34,350 nucleotides of DNA from a virus, in IMG/VR virus record IMGVR_UViG_3300010883_000182, positions 1 through 34,350 of that record. One strand, given 5' to 3'. Position 1 is the stretch's first letter. Each line of letters opens with the position of its first letter. Made by a program: the position numbers and the translations under genes. Shown here piece by piece: positions 31,119 through 34,350 of the stretch. The notes beneath the pieces were generated by a model. The model did no database searches and was not told where the DNA came from. It saw only the letters and a list, made by a program, of their open reading frames with translations.

Positions 31119-31236
31119 GGCGCACCGCCCGGACCTCGCGCGGGCGCAGAATCCACGCAGCGATATGGCGCCGGCCGGGGCGGCGGAGCTTGATCAGGTT
31201 GCGCGTGCCGGGGACGCGGATGCGGGGGTCGGTCAT
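31111..31236 (-). CDS. First gene of the early minus operon, small basic protein
   Basis: This encodes 41 residues. ATG 31236 follows GGAAAGAGAGGACGACCCC, the recurrent leader. The protein is strongly basic (RNLIKLRRPGRRHIAAWILRPREVRAVRRA), so it probably binds nucleic acid or is a decoy peptide. It is short, but the leader, open frame and overlap with the next gene support it. Function unknown. Confidence 0.6.
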   Translation of the reverse strand: MTDPRIRVPGTRNLIKLRRPGRRHIAAWILRPREVRAVRRA

Positions 31237-31239
31237 GGG

Positions 31240-31264
31240 GTCGTCCTCTCTTTCCTACGCGTAG
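31240..31264 (-). promoter_or_regulatory. Leader and CTACGCGTAG palindrome of the early minus operon
   Basis: On the minus strand the palindrome CTACGCGTAG (31255-31264) runs into GGAAAGAGAGGACGAC (31240-31255). It matches the arrangement at 7162-7190 but with no spacer between the repeat halves. It is a candidate operator plus ribosome site for the operon. Confidence 0.5.
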
Positions 31265-31312
31265 CGTAACGGATGGGAGGACGAAGCGCGAGGACGGCGG
31301 CGGAGACAGCAA

Positions 31313-31337
31313 CGCCCCCACGGGTTCCGTGAGGGCG
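31313..31337. terminator. Hairpin in the divergent control region
   Basis: CGCCCCCACGG and CCGTGAGGGCG pair over ten positions with one mismatch and loop GTT. On the minus strand it is followed by TTGCTGT. It could end or attenuate minus transcripts begun further right, or insulate the two operons. Confidence 0.5.
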
Positions 31338-31351
31338 GGCTGCGCGCTAAA

Positions 31352-31361
31352 CTAGCGCTAG
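31352..31361. promoter_or_regulatory. CTAGCGCTAG palindrome, candidate operator
   Basis: A perfect 10-base palindrome lies in the middle of the divergent intergenic region between the minus operon (31236) and the + initiator gene (31422). GCGCTA is repeated next to it (31344-31349). No convincing -35/-10 pair is visible on either strand. Confidence 0.35.
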
Positions 31362-31421
31362 CTTGGACGTTGGATAGGGTAGCAAACGCTGCCGTCTGCG
31401 TCCGCACGAAAGGACGCATCG

Positions 31422-31958
31422 ATGGTCGCTGATCCCATCTCCATCCACGACGCCCGCGCCGGCTACGACACCCCGGACCAGTTCGCCCGCGTCCCGCGTT
31501 GGCTCACGGAGGCGGCGGTGAGCGACGGGGCGGTGGCGCTCTATGCGCTTCTCGCCTGTCAATACATCGACTTCCGATCGGGCCTCGCCACGCACTGCCC
31601 CCAGGCGGAGCTTGCCAAGAAGCGACATACCTCGACGCGGCGCATCCGCCGCCTCCTTCGCGAACTCGCCGGCGCCGGCGCGATCGACATCATCGCCTTC
31701 ACTCCGGAGCGCGCCCACACCGTCCACCACTACCGCCTGCACTACGGCGCACCATGGGGACAAAACGGACCCATGGATGGGGACAAAACGGACCCATCAC
31801 GGGGACAAAACGGACCCGACCATGGGGACAAAACAGGCACCCGTTCCAGATCCGGATCAGAGATCAGATCAGACTTAAGAACATCTTGGCGTTCAGCGTC
31901 GGAGTTCGACCACCTGATCAATCGCGGCCCGGAGAACATCCCGGAGAGTGCATGGTGA
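31422..31958 (+). CDS. Winged-helix replication initiator-like protein with internal iterons
   Basis: This encodes 178 residues. ATG follows AAAGGACGCATCG. The first 105 residues are a typical phage replisome-organiser/winged-helix domain: DQFARVPRWLTEAAVSDGAVALYALLACQYID, CPQAELAKKRHTSTRRIRRLLREL, then a wing with HHYRLHYG. After residue 110 the sequence is a low-complexity linker that encodes four DNA repeats (31756-31842), then a GATC-rich part and a short tail. In lambda the O gene likewise contains the origin. It would bind the iterons and load host replication proteins; this part is inference. Confidence 0.75.
   Translation: MVADPISIHDARAGYDTPDQFARVPRWLTEAAVSDGAVALYALLACQYIDFRSGLATHCPQAELAKKRHTSTRRIRRLLRELAGAGAIDIIAFTPERAHTVHHYRLHYGAPWGQNGPMDGDKTDPSRGQNGPDHGDKTGTRSRSGSEIRSDLRTSWRSASEFDHLINRGPENIPESAW
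31756..31842. repeat. Four iterons, probable replication origin
   Basis: GGGGACAAAACGGACCC begins at 31756, 31779 and 31801, and a variant GGGGACAAAACAGGCACCC begins at 31824. Start-to-start distances are 23, 22 and 23 bases, about two helical turns. The spacing is not a multiple of three, so the repeats are read in changing frames, and selection must act on the DNA. They lie inside the initiator gene. Confidence 0.8.
31849..31870. other. GATC cluster next to the iterons
   Basis: GATC occurs at 31849, 31855, 31862 and 31867, four times in 22 bases, and another lies near 31915. The segment that follows (to about 31890) is less GC-rich than its surroundings and could be the unwinding part of an origin. 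Confidence 0.5.
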
Positions 31959-32227
31959 CGATCACGCACGACTCGCCCCTCACGAAATACATGGAAGCGG
32001 CGCTCTGCTACATGAGCATCGAGACGCCCGAGCGGTTGGGCTACGGGCACGGGAGCCTCTACCCGCACGGGGAGCCCGTCGCGATGGGCCTCGTCCGGCG
32101 CGGTTGCATTACGCCCTGCCGCGTCGAGGTCGACGGCCGCCCCCTGGAGTCCTGGACCCTCACGGCGCACGGCGAGCGCATCGCGGCGGCCCTCTGGGCG
32201 CAGCGCACCCTGCGGGTCGTGCGATGA
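31952..32227 (+). CDS. Small protein after initiator, unknown
   Basis: This encodes 91 residues. ATG 31952 overlaps the initiator stop. SPLTKYMEAALCYMSIETPERLGYGHG, then MGLVRRGCITPCRVEVDGRPLESWTLTAHGERIAAALWAQR looks like a winged-helix end (LTAHGERIAAAL resembles the last part of many wHTH proteins). Two Cys lie close together. A small regulator is possible. The stop overlaps the next ATG (ATGA). Confidence 0.6.
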   Translation: MVTITHDSPLTKYMEAALCYMSIETPERLGYGHGSLYPHGEPVAMGLVRRGCITPCRVEVDGRPLESWTLTAHGERIAAALWAQRTLRVVR

Positions 32228-32505
32228 CGCGGCTGCGCTACCTCTCCCTGTTCTCAGGCATCGGCGGCGACAGCCTGGCGGCGGAGCGTGCGGCTAACCC
32301 CTGGGCAGTTGAACCCGACGTGGGTCGAGTGGCTGATGGGGTTCCCCGGCGGGTGGACCGCCTTAGAGGATTAGGCAACGCCCTGGTCCCGCAGGTCGCC
32401 GAGCCCATCCTGCGCGATCTCTACGCCCGCCTTGACGGATGGGATAACCTGCGCGTACCGGAAATGAGAGGAGACGACGATGGCCGACCAGCTCCCGCTG
32501 TTTGA
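32224..32505 (+). pseudogene. Relic of a C5-cytosine DNA methyltransferase
   Basis: This 93-codon frame starts RLRYLSLFSGIGGDSLAAER, the AdoMet motif I at the beginning of C5-cytosine methyltransferases. It then jumps to DRLRGLGNALVPQVAEPILR, the C-terminal motif. The catalytic Pro-Cys and ENV motifs and the target domain are absent, so about 200 residues are missing. In the +1 frame, 32294-32374 reads GQLNPTWVEWLMGFP, another known late motif, ending at TAG. So it holds a large deletion plus frame changes. It ends inside the next gene. Confidence 0.75.
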
Positions 32506-32800
32506 CGACCTCGACCCCCACACCCACGCCCGCGCCACCGACCCGGAGACGAGCCACGCGGCCGCCCGCAGTATTGCGTCGACCGCGAAGCATCACGTCG
32601 CGCAGATCGCGCGGGTGCTGCGGACGCTCCCCGACGGCGGCACGAAGGACGAGCTGGCCGCGCGCCTGCCGTTCGGCGAGCACGAGGTCGGGCGCCGCCT
32701 GCCCGACTGCGAGAAGGCCGGCGTCGCCCGCCGGCGCGGCGATACGCGTCCGGGGTGCAGCGGCCGCGCCTGCGAAGTCTGGGAGGCCCCCGATGCCTGA
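32480..32800 (+). CDS. Winged-helix-like small protein
   Basis: This encodes 106 residues. ATG 32480 follows GAGAGGAGACGACG. The sequence ARATDPETSHAAARSI, then VAQIARVLRTLPDGGTKDELAARLPFGEHEVGRRLPDCEKAGVARRRGDTRPG is a known phage layout in which the second part forms a winged helix (ELAARL / VGRRLPDCEKAG). Two Cys near the end may be structural. It probably binds DNA as a regulator or replication accessory; exact role unknown. Confidence 0.75.
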   Translation: MADQLPLFDDLDPHTHARATDPETSHAAARSIASTAKHHVAQIARVLRTLPDGGTKDELAARLPFGEHEVGRRLPDCEKAGVARRRGDTRPGCSGRACEVWEAPDA

Positions 32801-32840
32801 CAGCCTGATCCTCAATCAACGACCGGAGACCACGACATGA
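32793..32840 (+). CDS. 15-codon mini-ORF bridging two genes
   Basis: ATG 32793 lies eight bases from the end of the previous gene (ATGCCTGA) and follows GGGAGGC. The frame encodes MPDSLILNQRPETTT and its TGA at 32838-32840 overlaps the ATG of the next gene (ATGA). It may only couple translation of the two genes or be a leader peptide. Confidence 0.35.
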   Translation: MPDSLILNQRPETTT

Positions 32841-33031
32841 ACTTCCTGCCCTGGCGACGACGCTCCCCGCACCCCGACGGTGGCGCGACCCCCATCCACT
32901 ATTGCGCGCCCTCGGCCAATGCCACCGCCTGCGGCGTGCCCCGTAACGCAGTGCCGAAGGCCCGGCGGCAGACGAATGTCTTTCGCTGCACCTGCCGCGC
33001 GTGTTTTCGGGTGATCTGCGGTTGCGGGTGA
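32837..33031 (+). CDS. Small Cys-rich protein, unknown
   Basis: This encodes 64 residues. It begins MNFLPWRRRS and has HYCAPSANATACGVP in the middle and FRCTCRACFRVICGCG at the end, with seven Cys that could hold one or two zinc ions. It is basic overall. The ATG overlaps the mini-ORF stop and the stop shares a base with the next ATG (TGATG). No family is recognised. Confidence 0.6.
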   Translation: MNFLPWRRRSPHPDGGATPIHYCAPSANATACGVPRNAVPKARRQTNVFRCTCRACFRVICGCG

Positions 33032-33213
33032 TGGCGCTCGCGTACTTCAGCGGGGCGATCTTCATCGGCGCGATGGCCTTCTTCGCAGGGCTGTCGATGA
33101 AGGACACCGGGCAGAATCCCTGCATCCGTGCGGATGTCGAGGCGGGCGCGCAGTTCGACATCCTGGCGGGCGTCGTCATCTGCGACGGCACGGCGGGGAG
33201 GCGGCTGCCATGA
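33031..33213 (+). CDS. Small membrane protein
   Basis: This encodes 60 residues. ATG 33031 shares a base with the previous stop; an in-frame GTG at 33001 is possible. A membrane span fills residues 2-22 (ALAYFSGAIFIGAMAFFAGLS); the rest is soluble with two Cys (NPCIRAD, VVICDG), which could form a disulfide outside the cell. Stop overlaps the next ATG (ATGA). Unknown function. Confidence 0.6.
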   Translation: MALAYFSGAIFIGAMAFFAGLSMKDTGQNPCIRADVEAGAQFDILAGVVICDGTAGRRLP

Positions 33214-33377
33214 AATACGTGATCGAGTCCGTGCTGCTCATCGGCTGGTCCGGGGCCTTCCTCGGCGCGGCCCTGGCGGGCGTGTTCGTTGTGCCGGTTG
33301 CGCCCGCCGTGATGATGGGGGCGGTGCTGGGGTGCGCGCTCCTCCTGTTGCCGATCATGGTCTGGCGGCTGCCATGA
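33210..33377 (+). CDS. Two-span membrane protein, 55 residues
   Basis: ATG 33210 overlaps the previous stop and the TGA at 33375-33377 overlaps the next ATG at 33374. Two hydrophobic stretches, about 6-30 (ESVLLIGWSGAFLGAALAG) and 32-52 (PAVMMGAVLGCALLLLPIM), give a hairpin-like membrane protein, holin-like in size. Lying next to a membrane-anchored lysozyme-like gene, it could be part of a second lysis or exclusion unit. Confidence 0.6.
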   Translation: MKYVIESVLLIGWSGAFLGAALAGVFVVPVAPAVMMGAVLGCALLLLPIMVWRLP

Positions 33378-34350
33378 AGGGGTCACTCTGGGCCACGGGC
33401 GGGCCGAAGGGTGATCGGATGAGCCGCGCCCCGCACAAGCGTCCGTCTGGGCAGCCTCCGATCTGGCGGTTCCCCTTCAATATCATCGGGACCATCTTTG
33501 GTCTGTGGATGTTCATGACCATCGGCGGCGCGCTGACGGATGACATCCCCACCGTCGGCGAGGTCCGCGACGGGATGCGTTTCCTCGCGACGCGGACGCT
33601 TCCCGCCGCGACCGTTGCTGCGCCCGCCCCCGTGACCATCTCCCTGCCCCCGTCCACGCTGACGCTGGCGACGCCGCTGACAACGCCCGTGTCGCCGCCG
33701 GAGGAGGCCCCCGCCCCGGTGGTGGTGGAGCCCCGAGAGGAGGTGACCCATGTACCCGCCGACTCTGCACCCAGCACCGGGAGTAATGTGACGGAGGTGG
33801 GCGAGGCGGAATTGCCGGACGTGACTCCTGCCGAGACGATCCGGGAAGCAGTCCCCTCGCCCACCATTCGCGACCTGCTGGATGCGCGCTTCGCCGCCTA
33901 CCCCGCGCAGGACAGCGAGGCGTTCGTGGCGTTCGCGACCGCCGTGGCGGCGGAGTACCGGCGCGACCGCCTGATCCACACCTTCGTCAACAAGTGGAGC
34001 CCCATCTTCGCGACGCTCCCGCCGGCCATCGTGGCGAACCGCTACTGGCAGCGCGAGGCGTGGGACGCGGTGGCGCTCTCTGTGGGCTGGCAGCCGGAGG
34101 AGTTAGAGCAACTCTGGCGCATCGCTCGATACGAGGCCCCGTCCGAGATTGTGGACGATCAAGGGGTCGGCGGCCCGCCGGGGCTCGTCGATATGTTGGC
34201 CGTGGGGCCTGGCGATGAGGTTTGTGCCGCACAAATCAGCGCCCTCTATTTCGACGTGGACACGGCGGTCTACCACGACTTCCCCCTGCTCTTCGCCGAC
34301 TTCCAGCTCTTCGACGTGCGCGACTGCCTGCTGGCGGCGCGCTTCCTCTA
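33374..34350 (+). CDS. Membrane-anchored lysozyme-like protein (5' part; ends at 202 on the circle)
   Basis: On the circle this gene is 1,056 bases, 351 residues, running through the join to TGA 200-202. Residues about 34-54 are a membrane span (PFNIIGTIFGLWMFMTIGGAL). About 70-145 is a Pro-rich, Thr-rich stalk. Residues from about 245 look like a degenerate transglycosylase/lysozyme domain: LWRIARYEAPSEIVDDQGVGGPPGLVDML, where the Glu in ARYEA would be the catalytic acid, and the end GGWGHWQAW. A role in cell-wall breakdown or blocking further infection is inferred. It starts in ATGA overlap with the previous gene. Confidence 0.7.
   Translation, partial: MKGSLWATGGPKGDRMSRAPHKRPSGQPPIWRFPFNIIGTIFGLWMFMTIGGALTDDIPTVGEVRDGMRFLATRTLPAATVAAPAPVTISLPPSTLTLATPLTTPVSPPEEAPAPVVVEPREEVTHVPADSAPSTGSNVTEVGEAELPDVTPAETIREAVPSPTIRDLLDARFAAYPAQDSEAFVAFATAVAAEYRRDRLIHTFVNKWSPIFATLPPAIVANRYWQREAWDAVALSVGWQPEELEQLWRIARYEAPSEIVDDQGVGGPPGLVDMLAVGPGDEVCAAQISALYFDVDTAVYHDFPLLFADFQLFDVRDCLLAARFL
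34228..34350. repeat. Right copy of 123-bp terminal direct repeat
   Basis: These bases match 1-123 exactly and lie inside the coding frame of the lysozyme-like gene. See the left copy. Confidence 0.95.

Noticed and set aside
31741-31842. CRISPR array
   Set aside because: Repeats with 5-7 base spacers inside a coding frame fit iterons; there are no spacers of CRISPR length and no cas genes.
1-34350. Temperate lifestyle with integrase and attachment site
   Set aside because: No integrase, resolvase of integrative type or cI-like repressor was recognised. The two excisionase-type HTH proteins alone do not prove integration.

Overview
The window looks like one complete tailed-phage genome (siphovirus type, Caudoviricetes) assembled as a circle. 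Bases 1-123 are repeated exactly at 34228-34350, and one gene reads across the join, so the unit genome is 34,227 bp. The DNA is clearly GC-rich and genes are packed with many ATGA, TGATG and GTGA overlaps. There is no recognisable integrase, DNA polymerase, tRNA or CRISPR array. The host cannot be read from the sequence; a high-GC bacterium (for example Actinomycetota or Chloroflexota) is a guess.

Layout. From 199 to 25290 nearly everything is on the + strand: two small zinc-ribbon proteins, a ParB-like protein, a small-terminase-like protein, a beta-class DNA methyltransferase, large terminase, a portal/Mu-F-like fusion, a block of small accessory genes (7136-8760), prohead protease, HK97-fold capsid, connector and neck proteins, two tail-tube paralogues, a tail chaperone pair with a -1 frameshift site, an 812-residue tape measure, tail tip and fibre proteins including a polyglycine adhesin, and a lysis cassette (XhlA-like protein, holin-like protein, amidase). 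From 31236 down to 25477 a compact minus-strand operon holds early functions: zinc-finger proteins, a LuxR-type HTH protein, a Rad52-like annealing protein, a ParB-like DGQHR protein, a DnaA-domain-IV-like protein, a RusA resolvase and a second DNA methyltransferase. A 185-base divergent control region (31237-31421) separates it from a + strand block that starts with a winged-helix replication initiator carrying four DNA iterons inside its own gene. That block ends with three membrane proteins; the last is a membrane-anchored lysozyme-like protein that crosses the circle junction.

The strangest region is the large terminase. Its first codons occur twice: a 30-codon truncated copy (3225-3317) and the intact start (3714 on). 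Over 17 shared codons the two copies encode identical residues while eight third positions differ. Between them sits an excisionase-type HTH gene. The downstream terL is then interrupted inside its Walker A motif by 12 bases that include an in-frame TGA and are flanked by a 6-base inverted repeat. A second HTH gene of the same broad family sits antisense in the head operon (8405-8596), flanked by 16-base direct repeats. Other notable items are a recurrent GGAAAGAG-type leader shared by accessory and early genes, two candidate structured RNAs, a decayed C5-cytosine methyltransferase, and a hairpin covering a ribosome binding site in the lysis cassette.
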